Positions 8,232 to 17,131 of a stretch of 64,000 bases of DNA are shown here, piece after piece. The first letter of the stretch is position 1. Each line of letters starts with the position of its first letter. A program made the position numbers and the translations under genes. This DNA comes from Rhizobium sp. CF122 (GTDB lineage Bacteria > Pseudomonadota > Alphaproteobacteria > Rhizobiales > Rhizobiaceae), in NCBI RefSeq assembly GCF_000282035.1, contig NZ_AKKA01000070.1, forward strand, positions 1-64,000. The letters are read 5' to 3'. The notes under the pieces are model-generated. The model worked only from the letters and a program-made list of their open reading frames with translations, was not told the DNA's origin and ran no database searches.

Positions 8232-9824
8232 ATGGTCAGGCTCGTCATATTTGCCCTCCTCGTCCTGGCACTCGGCTACGGATTTTCCTGGCTGGCCGAT
8301 CGCCCCGGCGACCTTTCGCTGATCTGGGAAGGACAGCTCTACCAGACCCGGCTTATCGTTGCGGCAAGCGCCCTGATCGCACTGATTGCGGCGGTGATGG
8401 TCCTGTGGTGGTTGCTGCGAACGCTGTGGCTGTCGCCCTATTCCGTCACCCGGTACTTTCGTGCCCGCAAGCGTGATCGCGGCTATCAGGCACTATCAAC
8501 AGGCCTGATCGCAGCGGGTGCCGGCAATGCGGTGATGGCGCGCAAGATGGCCGCACGCTCCCGCGGTCTGATTCGCGCCGATCAGGAGCCGCTGATCGCT
8601 CTCCTCGAGGCACAGGCAGCGCTGATCGAGGGTCGCCACGACGAAGCCCGGGCCAAATTCGAAGCGATGACCAACGATCCCGAGACCCGCGAACTCGGGC
8701 TGCGCGGACTGTATCTGGAAGCCAAGCGGCTCGGCGCCAGTGAGGCAGCGCGCCAGTATGCGGAAAAGGCTGCCGACAACGCGCCCTACTTGCCTTGGGC
8801 TGCCCAGGCAACGCTCGAGTATCGCAGCCAGGCAGGCCGCTGGGATGATGCGATGCGGTTGCTGGAGCAGCAAAAGGCAGGCCGCGTCATCGAAAGGGCC
8901 GAGGCTGACCGACTTCGCGCCGTGCTGTTGACCGCCCGCGCCACCGAAAAACTAGAAAACGATCCAGCGGGCGCGCGCGACGACGCCACGCATGCGCTCA
9001 AGCTCGCCGCCGACTTCGAGCCTGCCGCAATTATCGCCGCGAAGGCGCTGTTCCGCGAAGACAAGCTGCGCAAGGCGGCGTCCATCCTCGAGCAGGCGTG
9101 GAAGTCCGCGCCGCACCCCGACATCGGCCGCACCTATGTTCGCGCCCGCAGCGGCGACTCTGCCGCTGACCGCCTGAAGCGCGCCGAGCGCCTGGAGGGG
9201 ATGCGGCCAAACAACGTCGAATCCTTGCTTCTCGTGGCGCAGACCGCTCTCGACACCCAGGACTTTGCAAAAGCCCGCGCCAAGGCGGAAGCCGCTGCCC
9301 GTATCGAGCCACGCGAAGCCGCCTTCCTGCTGCTCGCGGATATCGAGGAGGCTGAAACCGGCGATCAGGGTCGTATTCGCCATTGGCTTGCGCAGGCCCT
9401 TAAGGCGCCGCGCGATCCGGCGTGGGTGGCGGATGGCTTCGTTTCCGACAAATGGCTACCACTCTCACCCGTCACGGGTCGACTGGATGCCTTTGTCTGG
9501 AAGGCGCCTTTCGACCATGTGGACAAAGCGGTCGATGAAAGCACGACGATCTCCATCGACAGCGCGCTGAAAACGCTGCCGCCCGTGCGCGAAGCTCGCT
9601 CCGAAAGCCTGGCCAGCGATCACCGTATCATCGAACTCGAGCGGGCTGCCACGATAGCCGAGGCGGCGCGTCCATCTCCGAAACCGCCGGCGCCAAGCAA
9701 GCAGGCGGCAGAAGCTGCAACTTCACCCGAACCGCGCCCCTTCTTTGGTGGCCTGCCGGACGATCCCGGCGTTCGCAATCCAGCGGCGGAGCCAGAACCC
9801 AAGACACGGCTTCGCCTTTTCTAG
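8232..9824 (+). CDS. hemY: HemY family protein with TPR repeats
   Basis: The 530-residue protein starts with two membrane helices (about residues 4-20 and 42-66), as in the HemY N-terminal domain, then carries helical TPR-like repeats from about residue 100 to 390 (for example AARQYAEKAADNAPYLPWAA and LLLVAQTALDTQDFAKARAKAEAAARIEPREAAF-type units). The tail (about 450-530) is Pro/Ala-rich and disordered. HemY-type proteins accompany heme genes but are not enzymes of the pathway; a role in membrane assembly or protein contacts is suspected. It follows the mitofilin gene by 3 nt. Confidence 0.92.
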   Translation: MVRLVIFALLVLALGYGFSWLADRPGDLSLIWEGQLYQTRLIVAASALIALIAAVMVLWWLLRTLWLSPYSVTRYFRARKRDRGYQALSTGLIAAGAGNAVMARKMAARSRGLIRADQEPLIALLEAQAALIEGRHDEARAKFEAMTNDPETRELGLRGLYLEAKRLGASEAARQYAEKAADNAPYLPWAAQATLEYRSQAGRWDDAMRLLEQQKAGRVIERAEADRLRAVLLTARATEKLENDPAGARDDATHALKLAADFEPAAIIAAKALFREDKLRKAASILEQAWKSAPHPDIGRTYVRARSGDSAADRLKRAERLEGMRPNNVESLLLVAQTALDTQDFAKARAKAEAAARIEPREAAFLLLADIEEAETGDQGRIRHWLAQALKAPRDPAWVADGFVSDKWLPLSPVTGRLDAFVWKAPFDHVDKAVDESTTISIDSALKTLPPVREARSESLASDHRIIELERAATIAEAARPSPKPPAPSKQAAEAATSPEPRPFFGGLPDDPGVRNPAAEPEPKTRLRLF

Positions 9825-9839
9825 ACAAACAGGACCTAA

Positions 9840-10325
9840 ATGTTCGAACGCTTCCAGGAATTCTTTCAGAATCTGACTTCCGACAATGCAAAGAAAGGCT
9901 TCGCCCCCGATGATCCGCGCATCGCTGTGGCCGCGCTCTGCATGCAGGTCATGGAGGCCGACGGTCAGGTCAAGGACAGTGAGACGAAGCGACTTCGCAA
10001 GCTGCTGAAAGATCAGTATGGGCTAGACCGCAAGCAGCTCGATGCGCTGATGGCCGCCGGTCAGGAGGCAGAGAGCGATGCCGTCGACTACTACCGCTTC
10101 ACCTCGGATCTCAAGCGCCACCTCAACACGGAACAGCGGCTCGAACTAATCGGAGTCCTCTGGGACATCGTCTATGCCGATGGCGAGCGCAGCGAGATGG
10201 AGGATGACGCGATCTGGCGGATCGCCGAACTTCTCGGCGTTTCCGCGCGTGAGCGGATCCAGAAGCGGCAGGAGGCAGCACGACGGGTCACGGATACCGA
10301 GGTGGTACAGGACGATGCCGACTGA
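9840..10325 (+). CDS. TerB-family protein
   Basis: This 161-residue, all-helical protein has the TerB-like pattern: RIAVAALCMQVMEADGQVKDSETKRL at about residues 23-48 and a second acidic helix-loop, GVLWDIVYADGERSEMEDDAIW, at about 100-122. The paired Asp-Gly loops are probable metal sites. No other tellurite-resistance genes (terC, terD, terZ) are nearby, so a general role near the membrane or stress is more likely than tellurite resistance. It lies 15 nt after hemY and overlaps the next gene by 11 nt. Confidence 0.85.
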   Translation: MFERFQEFFQNLTSDNAKKGFAPDDPRIAVAALCMQVMEADGQVKDSETKRLRKLLKDQYGLDRKQLDALMAAGQEAESDAVDYYRFTSDLKRHLNTEQRLELIGVLWDIVYADGERSEMEDDAIWRIAELLGVSARERIQKRQEAARRVTDTEVVQDDAD

Positions 10326-11073
10326 CCGTTTACCCGAGCACATCCAACCTCCGGTTCTGATTGTTCTGCATCAGGAGCGCTCGAGCCCTGGCCGGGTTGG
10401 TCAGCTGCTGGTCGAGAAGGGGTATCGGCTCGATATCCGGCGCCCGGCTCTCGGCGACAAGCTTCCCTCCACGCTTGCCGAGCACGCAGGAGCCGTTGTC
10501 TTCGGTGGACCAATGAGCGCCAACGATACGGATGATTTCGTCAAGACGGAGATCAACTGGCTCGATGTGCCGCTGAGGGAGAAGCGCCCGCTGCTCGGCA
10601 TCTGCCTTGGCGCACAGATGCTGGTCAGGCAACTCGGCGGCAAGGTTCAGGCGAACGCCGATGGCTCCACCGAGATCGGTTGGTATCCGCTACGCCCCAC
10701 CGAGAAAGGCCGACTGCTGATGCACTGGCCGAGGATGGTTTATCACTTTCACCGCGAAGGCTTTGACCTGCCGCACGGCGCGGAGCTGCTGGCGGAGGGA
10801 GATACCTATCCCAATCAGGCCTTTCGCTACGGCGGCCATGCCTGGGGTCTGCAGTTCCACGCAGAGCTGACGCGCGCGATGATGCACCGCTGGGTGGTTC
10901 ACGGCGCCCATCGCTTCATTCTTCCGAACGCACAGCAGGGTCGTGAACATCTGGAAGGACGAATGCTCTTCGACGCGCCGCTGAAAGCATGGCTGAACGA
11001 GTTCCTTGACATCGTTTTCAAAGGCAAGGCGGCCAAGTCCGTCGCGACATCCAAGGCCGCCCTTCCCGCTTAG
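10315..11073 (+). CDS. Class I glutamine amidotransferase
   Basis: The 252-residue protein has the class I amidotransferase triad: nucleophile Cys in GICLGAQML (about residue 98), and His and Glu in LQFHAELT (about 178-183). The early VFGGPMSAND also fits the stand-alone GMP-synthase-like group. These enzymes hydrolyse glutamine to supply ammonia; the partner or substrate is unknown here. The ATG at 10315 lies inside the last codons of the TerB gene, an 11-nt overlap in another frame, which suggests translational coupling. Confidence 0.88.
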   Translation: MPTDRLPEHIQPPVLIVLHQERSSPGRVGQLLVEKGYRLDIRRPALGDKLPSTLAEHAGAVVFGGPMSANDTDDFVKTEINWLDVPLREKRPLLGICLGAQMLVRQLGGKVQANADGSTEIGWYPLRPTEKGRLLMHWPRMVYHFHREGFDLPHGAELLAEGDTYPNQAFRYGGHAWGLQFHAELTRAMMHRWVVHGAHRFILPNAQQGREHLEGRMLFDAPLKAWLNEFLDIVFKGKAAKSVATSKAALPA

Positions 11074-11212
11074 CAGCGTGCGCCCCGCACCGCGTCGTGC
11101 TAGAATCCACTCTGGCGATATTCACCAGCAAGAATGCGTTCCGATCCAGGATCAGATCTTGGAAATCTCCGTGCCCGAGCAATGACCAGCAAGCTATCTC
11201 CGGAGGAATTCC

Positions 11213-11698
11213 ATGGCTAACTACGAGCAGAGACTTGCCGCGATGGGATTGGTTCTACCACAGCCCCTGAAACTGCCTTCCAACATGGTCCTTCCGTTTC
11301 CGTGGGTGAACGTGCGCGGCAATCGCGCGTTCGTCTCAGGCCATGGTCCGCAGAATACCGATGGTACGCCCGCCGGTCCGTTCGGAGCCGTTGGCGAAAA
11401 CATCTCCATTGAGGAGGCTAAGGCATCCGCTCGGAAAGTAGCTCTTTCGATGTTGGGCAGCCTGAAGCGGGAGTTGGGCAGCCTTGATCGCATTTCCGGC
11501 TGGTGCCGCGTGTTCGGTATGGTGAATTGCGCGCCGCGCTTTGCCAATCCGCCCGCCGTAATCAATGGCTTCACCGAGCTGATCATCGAGGTGTTCGGAC
11601 CGGAGGTGGGCAGTCACTCCCGATCCGCGATCGGCGTTGCCGGCCTGCCGCTAAACTTTCCGGTCGAAATCGAAGCAGAGCTCATCGTCTCGACCTGA
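11213..11698 (+). CDS. RidA/YjgF-YER057c-UK114 family protein
   Basis: The 161-residue protein matches the larger Rid subgroup: FVSGHGPQNTDGTPAGPFG at about 42-60, ARKVALSMLGSLKRELGSLDRI in the middle, and the C-terminal SRSAIGVAGLPLNFPVEIEAEL. The Arg in SRSAIGVAGLP fits the site that in RidA binds the imine or enamine carboxylate, so deaminase activity on reactive imines is plausible. A strong Shine-Dalgarno (CCGGAGGAATTCC) precedes the ATG. It stands alone after a 139-nt gap. Confidence 0.92.
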   Translation: MANYEQRLAAMGLVLPQPLKLPSNMVLPFPWVNVRGNRAFVSGHGPQNTDGTPAGPFGAVGENISIEEAKASARKVALSMLGSLKRELGSLDRISGWCRVFGMVNCAPRFANPPAVINGFTELIIEVFGPEVGSHSRSAIGVAGLPLNFPVEIEAELIVST

Positions 11699-11704
11699 AG
11701 GCCG

Positions 11705-12952
11705 TCACACTTGCCCTCGCCGCTCCGGCGCATCAAGCGTGTCGATCTTGCGCAGCTTCGAAAAGCTCGTTGCCCAAATTGCCGCCACGGCAAGTGTTCC
11801 AACGCCACCGATCACAACGGCGGGGACGGCGCCGAAAATCGAAGCCATTGTGCCTGCTCGGAATTCGCCGAGTTCGTTGGAGGCACCCACGAAGACCATG
11901 TTGACGGCATTGACCCGGCCGCGCAGTTCGTCCGGCGTCCAGAGCGCAATCAGGCTCTCTCGCACGTAGACGGAAATCATATCGGCCGCACCCATGATGG
12001 CCAGCGCTGCGATCGACAGTTCCGTACTGGTCGAAAACCCGAAGACGACAGTGCCGATGCCGAACAGGGCGACGCCGATGAACATGGCAATGCCGGCACT
12101 GTGCCTCAGCGGATAGGCAGCGAGAAAAATCGCCATGGCGATCGCGCCAACCCCGGGCGCCGAGCGCAGGAGGCCAAGCCCCCAGGGGCCGAGTGTCAGG
12201 ATATCGCGCGCGAAAATCGGCATCAGTGCCGTCGCGCCGCCGAGCAGCACCGCAAAGAGGTCGAGCGATATGGCGCCGAGCACGACTTTTTCGGCGCGAA
12301 TGAAGCGGAAGCCACCGAGGATCATATCCCAGCTCTTGGCTTCGCCAGTCGTCTTCTGCGGCGGTTTGGGGATCATATAGAGCAGCGCTGCGCCAAGGGC
12401 AGCGAAGACGACAGCGACGGTGTAAGCCGTATGAGGGCTGATGCCATAGAGGAGCCCGCCGAGAACCGGCCCCGTGATCGCCGCCAGTTGCCACGAAGAC
12501 GAATTCCAGGCGATGGCATTCGACAGATCCTGCGGCGGCACAAGGTTCGGGGCCAGCGATTGCACTGCCGGCGACATGAAGGCGCGCTCGATGCCGAAAA
12601 CCAGCAGAACGGCAAACACAGGCAACGGCGAGAACGTGCCGGTTATCGTCATCAATAGCAGCGCCAGCGTACACAACGCGCTGACGAGCGAGCAGATGGC
12701 GGCGATCGCACGTCGATTGTGTCGGTCAGCGACGGATCCGGTGACAAGAATCAGCACCAGCGACGGCAGAAATTGCACGAGGCCAATCAGGCCGAGATAG
12801 ATCGCGCTGCCGGTCTGGTCATACATCTGCCAGCCGACGGCGACACTGACGATCTGCTGCGAAAAAGACAACAGAAACCGTGCGAAGAAGAACCGGGTGT
12901 AGGACGAATGCCGGAACGCGGCAAAACGATCTCCGGTTGGCGAAAAGGACAT
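11705..12952 (-). CDS. MFS transporter (enterobactin-exporter/MFS_3-like)
   Basis: The 415-residue membrane protein has about twelve hydrophobic segments and MFS loop motifs, including GSVADRHNRRAIA after helix 2 and the conserved RFFFARFLLSFSQQIV helix 1 with GWQMYDQTGSA. This form belongs to the EntS-like MFS_3 group of exporters; the substrate cannot be read from sequence. ATG at 12952 (MSFSPTGDRFAAF) was preferred over 12985 because GGAAAG lies about 9 nt upstream. It is convergent with the Rid gene, with 6 nt between the stop codons. Confidence 0.9.
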   Translation of the reverse strand: MSFSPTGDRFAAFRHSSYTRFFFARFLLSFSQQIVSVAVGWQMYDQTGSAIYLGLIGLVQFLPSLVLILVTGSVADRHNRRAIAAICSLVSALCTLALLLMTITGTFSPLPVFAVLLVFGIERAFMSPAVQSLAPNLVPPQDLSNAIAWNSSSWQLAAITGPVLGGLLYGISPHTAYTVAVVFAALGAALLYMIPKPPQKTTGEAKSWDMILGGFRFIRAEKVVLGAISLDLFAVLLGGATALMPIFARDILTLGPWGLGLLRSAPGVGAIAMAIFLAAYPLRHSAGIAMFIGVALFGIGTVVFGFSTSTELSIAALAIMGAADMISVYVRESLIALWTPDELRGRVNAVNMVFVGASNELGEFRAGTMASIFGAVPAVVIGGVGTLAVAAIWATSFSKLRKIDTLDAPERRGQV

Positions 12953-13091
12953 GAAGGCTTTCCAAGACAACAGGCCAGACGCCAACGCGCGACGCCGCTG
13001 TTAAACATGATTTACAATGCGTTTCGAGACAGCACTTGCTCGTTTAGTCGCCAATGTCTACATGTCTGTCAACAACGAACTGGAGACGGCA

Positions 13092-13382
13092 ATGCTTGCG
13101 CTTTTTCAAACCATTGATTTGGCGTTGAATCTCTACACTTGGGTGCTGATCGCCAGCGCTATCTTTTCCTGGCTGTATGCGTTCAACGTGATCAACTCTA
13201 GCAACCAGTTCGTCAATTCGGTCGGCATGTTCCTCTACAACGTGACCGAACCGCTGCTGCGACCGATCCGCCGCGTGCTGCCGAACCTCGGCGGCATCGA
13301 CATCTCGCCGATCATCCTGCTGCTGATCATCTTCTTCGTGCGTTCGCTGATGTGGAATTCGATCTTCCCGCTGGTGGCATGA
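13092..13382 (+). CDS. YggT family membrane protein
   Basis: The 96-residue protein has two membrane helices (about 5-25 and 65-93) with the family core [24 protein letters not shown] between them. YggT proteins occur next to DUF167 genes across bacteria and have been linked to envelope or osmotic functions, but the mechanism is unknown. ATG 13092 (MLALFQTID) was chosen because TGGAG lies 7 nt upstream. Its stop overlaps the DUF167 start (ATGA). Confidence 0.93.
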   Translation: MLALFQTIDLALNLYTWVLIASAIFSWLYAFNVINSSNQFVNSVGMFLYNVTEPLLRPIRRVLPNLGGIDISPIILLLIIFFVRSLMWNSIFPLVA

Positions 13383-13693
13383 GCCAGCCATGGGCTGCGT
13401 TCACCGATCACATCTCTCTCGCAGTTCGTCTGACCCCCAATGGCGGACGCGACGCAATTGACGGTGTGGAAATAGACGCCGAAGGCAAGTCCCACCTCAA
13501 AGTCAGAGTGACGGCCGTTCCCGAGAAGGGCAAGGCGAACAAGGCATTGGTCGCGCTGGTGGCCAAGTCGCTTGGTGTTGCAAAGTCATCCGTCAGGATC
13601 GCCTCCGGCGATACGTCGCGCAAAAAAATCCTCCGGATCGATAGCGACCCGGAGGATTTGATCAGGAAATTGAGTGCTCTCGTGGAGAGTTGA
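13379..13693 (+). CDS. DUF167 (UPF0235) family protein
   Basis: The 104-residue protein matches the YggU/DUF167 fold: [19 protein letters not shown], then [44 protein letters not shown]. The Pro-Glu-x-Gly-Lys-Ala-Asn segment is the family signature. Its function is unknown. It overlaps yggT by 4 nt. Its last codons also contain the terminator of the convergent ppa gene (13622-13659). Confidence 0.93.
   Translation: MSQPWAAFTDHISLAVRLTPNGGRDAIDGVEIDAEGKSHLKVRVTAVPEKGKANKALVALVAKSLGVAKSSVRIASGDTSRKKILRIDSDPEDLIRKLSALVES
13622..13659 (-). terminator. Rho-independent terminator of ppa, inside the DUF167 coding sequence
   Basis: On the minus strand an 11-bp perfect stem (AAATCCTCCGG pairing with CCGGAGGATTT, arms at 13649-13659 and 13626-13636) with a 12-nt loop runs into seven T residues. 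It begins 35 nt after the ppa stop codon. It lies wholly within the DUF167 reading frame on the other strand. Confidence 0.85.
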
Positions 13694-14230
13694 TTACGCC
13701 TTTTCCTTCTTGGCGCGTTCGATCGCCTCGAGGATCAGCGCGCCGGCTTCCTTGGAATCACCCCAGCCGAAGATCTTCACCCACTTGCCGGGTTCGAGAT
13801 CCTTGTAGTGCTCGAAAAAGTGCTCGATCTGCTTCAGCGTGATCTCCGGAAGGTCGGTAAAGTCCTTTACCTTCTCGTAGCGCAGCGTCAGCTTCGGCGA
13901 CGGCACGGCGATGATCTTCTCATCCTTGCCGGAATTGTCCTCCATCTTCAGAACGCCGATCGGGCGCACGTTGATGACGCAGCCCGGAACAAGCGGACGC
14001 GTGCTGGCGATCAGGACGTCGATCGGATCGCCGTCTTCAGAAAGTGTGTGCGGCACGAAGCCGTAATTGCCCGGATAGGTCATCGGCGTATAGAGGAAGC
14101 GATCGACAACGAGCGTACCGGCTTCCTTGTCCATCTCGTATTTGATCGGGTGGCCGCCGACGGGCACCTCAACGATTACGTTGACATCTTCCGGCGGGTT
14201 CTTGCCGATGGAAATCGCGTCGATGCGCAT
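13694..14230 (-). CDS. ppa: Inorganic pyrophosphatase (family I)
   Basis: Ppa hydrolyses pyrophosphate to two phosphates, pulling biosynthetic reactions forward. The 178-residue protein is the normal bacterial length. It has [38 protein letters not shown] with the metal-binding Asp cluster at about residues 65-72, and the later [11 protein letters not shown]. It is convergent with the DUF167 gene; the two stops are adjacent, and its terminator lies inside that gene. Confidence 0.97.
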   Translation of the reverse strand: MRIDAISIGKNPPEDVNVIVEVPVGGHPIKYEMDKEAGTLVVDRFLYTPMTYPGNYGFVPHTLSEDGDPIDVLIASTRPLVPGCVINVRPIGVLKMEDNSGKDEKIIAVPSPKLTLRYEKVKDFTDLPEITLKQIEHFFEHYKDLEPGKWVKIFGWGDSKEAGALILEAIERAKKEKA

Positions 14231-14343
14231 AGAGCTTCCCTCTAAAGGTTAAGTCGATGGTTGCCAGATACTGGGAATCATCCCGCAACGCAACACGCCA
14301 GTGTCGATTTGAGATCCGCCTGCGGGCGTCGGCAGACCGACGT

Positions 14344-16995
14344 TCAGGGCGATACGCGGCTTCCGTGTTGTTCCCGCGCAAACGCCGCACCGGCTCCGAG
14401 CAGCGTCCTTCGTCGGCCTGCTGGCACGTAGCGCAGGCGACGGGCGAGTTGCCTCAACCCTCTCCACAACTGGTGGCCAAGCATCATTCGACGCTGCAGC
14501 CGGTAAGCAAGGATGCCGGTCACGAGGCCTGATGCCACCGAGATCGCGACCGGCAGCGGCGCCGTGAAGATCTTGGGATTGCCGGTATCAAATATGACTT
14601 CCGGCAGGATACGATGCAGCAGGTAGATGTGATAACTCGCAGTTGCGATCGAAACGGACACGGCAGCAAGCAGTGCCGGCAGCCTGACCCGAGGCAGATA
14701 GAGAAGAACCGCGAGCACCGGCACCTGCATGCCGTAAAGGATCCAGGAGCCTGCCCAGTTTCCACCGGTATAGGCCATGAGCGGCATCACCGCGCACCCG
14801 GCGGCGATGACTGCAAGCCGTTTTCCCGCCGAATTCGCAAATGCCGCGCACCACCCGAAAACCGCAAGGTGCAGCACCCATGCAAGAGTGAATATCTGCC
14901 TTTGGCCAACTGGCCAGAGCGCTGGGATAACGAAGTGTGCGAGCACCGCAAAGGCCAGCAGCAGCATGCCGAAACGGAACGGATCCCTGACAGCGAAACG
15001 CCGAACAGGCGGCACCGCAAACAGCGTCCCCCAAAGCAGCAGAAGCTGCGCGAAGGTTTCCACGAACCAGTAGAGATAAGGCAGCATCTCGTGTCGCCCT
15101 GGCTGGGCGAAGCCGAGGTTTCCGACAAGAAACACCGAGGCCCATGGTATTGCGCCCCAGGCAATGCTGAAGCCAAGGACGACGAGGTAATAGGGCCAGA
15201 GAACGAGACCGAGCGGCCGCAGGAAGCGCCTCAGATCGCCGGCGAAAAGCGCACTCGATTGGAAGCGTGCCAGTCCGTATCCGCACAGCACGAGCATTGT
15301 ACCGGCACCGCCCGGAATCGGCCACGGCGTCGCGTGATGCAGCACGACCAGCAGAATTGCGATCGATTTCAGGAGGATATCGCTGGCGATCGTTCGTCGG
15401 GCGCTCGTCGAATGCGATAAAGCCGACAGAGCGCCAACACTCATCTTTTCCCAGCCATCCGGCACCGTGCCGAGCAGCCGCTCAAGACCAACGGTAAGCT
15501 CAAGGTAACGCAGCGAATCTCCGCCAAGCTCTGCAAAGTTGTCCTGGGGCGAAACCTGCAGCGGGAAGAACACCTCGCGAAACAGGCTTATGACCGTTGC
15601 TTTCTCGCGTGCCGGCGGCTCTTCCATGCGCAAGCGAAGTTGTTCGTAGTCGATCTTGCCGTTGGCCAACCGTGGCAATTCCCTAAGGGCGATCGCACGC
15701 ACCTGCGGCAAGCCGATACATGCAAGCATCGCCAGCGCCTCACGAACAACTTTCTCGTCTTGCGGGCCCGTAAAGGCCGCAAGCAACTGCTGGTCGTTGC
15801 CAACAACAGCGGCAGCAATACCTTTCGCAGCCAGCGCCGTTTCGAGCGCGTCGTGACCGAGACGGACACCGCCAATCTTCGACATCCGCCGCAGGCGGCC
15901 CGTGATTCGAAACAGGCCATTCTCATCGCGCGTAGCAAGATCGCCGGTCCGAAGCTCCTCGATATCAGCGCCTCCCGCCAGATCTTGACGCGCCTCGGCG
16001 TAGCCGAGCATGACGTTCGGTCCGCGATAGACGAGTTCCCCGGCAACGTCGGTGCCCGTGATCGTCACTCCCTGGTCGTCGACCAGCCACAGTTCACCGC
16101 CCGGCACCGCAATCCCGATCCGATCGGCACTGCCTGGCAGACGCTCGGGAGGGACATAAGCAATTCGCGCCGTCGCCTCTGTCTGCCCGTACATCACATA
16201 GAAGCGCTGCCCCGCACCCTGCAGCCAGCCATGATAACGTCGCACCGCCTCCGGCTCCATGCGTCCTCCGGCAACCGTCATGAAGCGAAGATCAGGATAG
16301 CGCTGTTGGCGAAATCCACGTTGCTCCAAGAGCTCGTAGGAATGCGGGACACCTGCAAAATTCGTGCATCGCGCTGCCCTGAAATCATCCAGGAATGTCG
16401 GCTCGAGGACTGATGTCCCGGGCATCCAGACAGCGGCACCGACCGCAAGGTGGGAATTGAGCACCGACAATCCGTAGGAATAATGAAATGGCAGGACCAG
16501 GGCGCCAATATCGCCCGGATGCAGGCCAAGATAGTCGGCGATCTGCTCTGCATTGGCGGCAACGGCCGTCTTCGACAATCTCACGGCCTTGCCACTGCCC
16601 GTACTCCCTGATGTCACAAGCATCAGGGCGAGATCAGCATGCATGGCCACATCACGGGAACCGAGATTTGTTTCGGTGAGCCGCCAGCGCCCGCCCTCGC
16701 GGCGGTAGACGATCTCGGGTGCAAATCGCTCCATGAAGGACGACGAGGCCACGCCGTCCTCCGGCGGCAACAGCGCCACGGCATGCCCGCCGGCAAGGGC
16801 CGCGAGATAGGCGATGATCGAATGCTCGGATTGTGCCGCCTCTATCGCGACAAGCTTCTTGCTCGTGCCTAATTCACGGCTTAGCGACGCAACACGATCT
16901 GCGAGTTCGCGATAGGTGATTGCAGGTCGGGACGACAACAAGAGGGCCGGCCTATCGCCCACGTGGTCGATACGCGTCCAAAAGCCATCCAACAT
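14344..16995 (-). CDS. Fusion of AMP-forming adenylation domain, carrier domain and membrane acyltransferase
   Basis: This 883-residue protein joins three modules. Residues about 1-450 are an acyl-CoA synthetase/NRPS-type adenylation domain: LVTSGSTGSGKAVRLS (phosphate loop), YGQTEATARI, ELVYRGPNVMLGY, TGDL and the C-terminal Lys in LPRLANGKIDYEQL. Residues about 465-530 are a phosphopantetheine carrier domain with the attachment Ser in FAELGGDSLRYLEL. Residues about 540-850 hold some ten membrane helices, starting SDILLKSIAILLVVLHHATPWP, as in acyltransferase family 3 (OafA/NodX type). Such a protein could activate an acid, hold it as a thioester and pass it to a surface acceptor. Substrate and acceptor are unknown. 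GGGAGAAC precedes the ATG. Confidence 0.88.
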   Translation of the reverse strand: MLDGFWTRIDHVGDRPALLLSSRPAITYRELADRVASLSRELGTSKKLVAIEAAQSEHSIIAYLAALAGGHAVALLPPEDGVASSSFMERFAPEIVYRREGGRWRLTETNLGSRDVAMHADLALMLVTSGSTGSGKAVRLSKTAVAANAEQIADYLGLHPGDIGALVLPFHYSYGLSVLNSHLAVGAAVWMPGTSVLEPTFLDDFRAARCTNFAGVPHSYELLEQRGFRQQRYPDLRFMTVAGGRMEPEAVRRYHGWLQGAGQRFYVMYGQTEATARIAYVPPERLPGSADRIGIAVPGGELWLVDDQGVTITGTDVAGELVYRGPNVMLGYAEARQDLAGGADIEELRTGDLATRDENGLFRITGRLRRMSKIGGVRLGHDALETALAAKGIAAAVVGNDQQLLAAFTGPQDEKVVREALAMLACIGLPQVRAIALRELPRLANGKIDYEQLRLRMEEPPAREKATVISLFREVFFPLQVSPQDNFAELGGDSLRYLELTVGLERLLGTVPDGWEKMSVGALSALSHSTSARRTIASDILLKSIAILLVVLHHATPWPIPGGAGTMLVLCGYGLARFQSSALFAGDLRRFLRPLGLVLWPYYLVVLGFSIAWGAIPWASVFLVGNLGFAQPGRHEMLPYLYWFVETFAQLLLLWGTLFAVPPVRRFAVRDPFRFGMLLLAFAVLAHFVIPALWPVGQRQIFTLAWVLHLAVFGWCAAFANSAGKRLAVIAAGCAVMPLMAYTGGNWAGSWILYGMQVPVLAVLLYLPRVRLPALLAAVSVSIATASYHIYLLHRILPEVIFDTGNPKIFTAPLPVAISVASGLVTGILAYRLQRRMMLGHQLWRGLRQLARRLRYVPAGRRRTLLGAGAAFAREQHGSRVSP

Positions 16996-17131
16996 GCTTG
17001 TTCTCCCACGCGCACCAAGAGCGTGAGCCGCGACTTATATAAGTTGAATATGATTTGCAAGTTTTAGCGACCGACAATTGCTGCCAGGCAAAGCGATTTC
17101 AGTGAAAAAGCTCCGCTCAAAGCTCGGTGAT

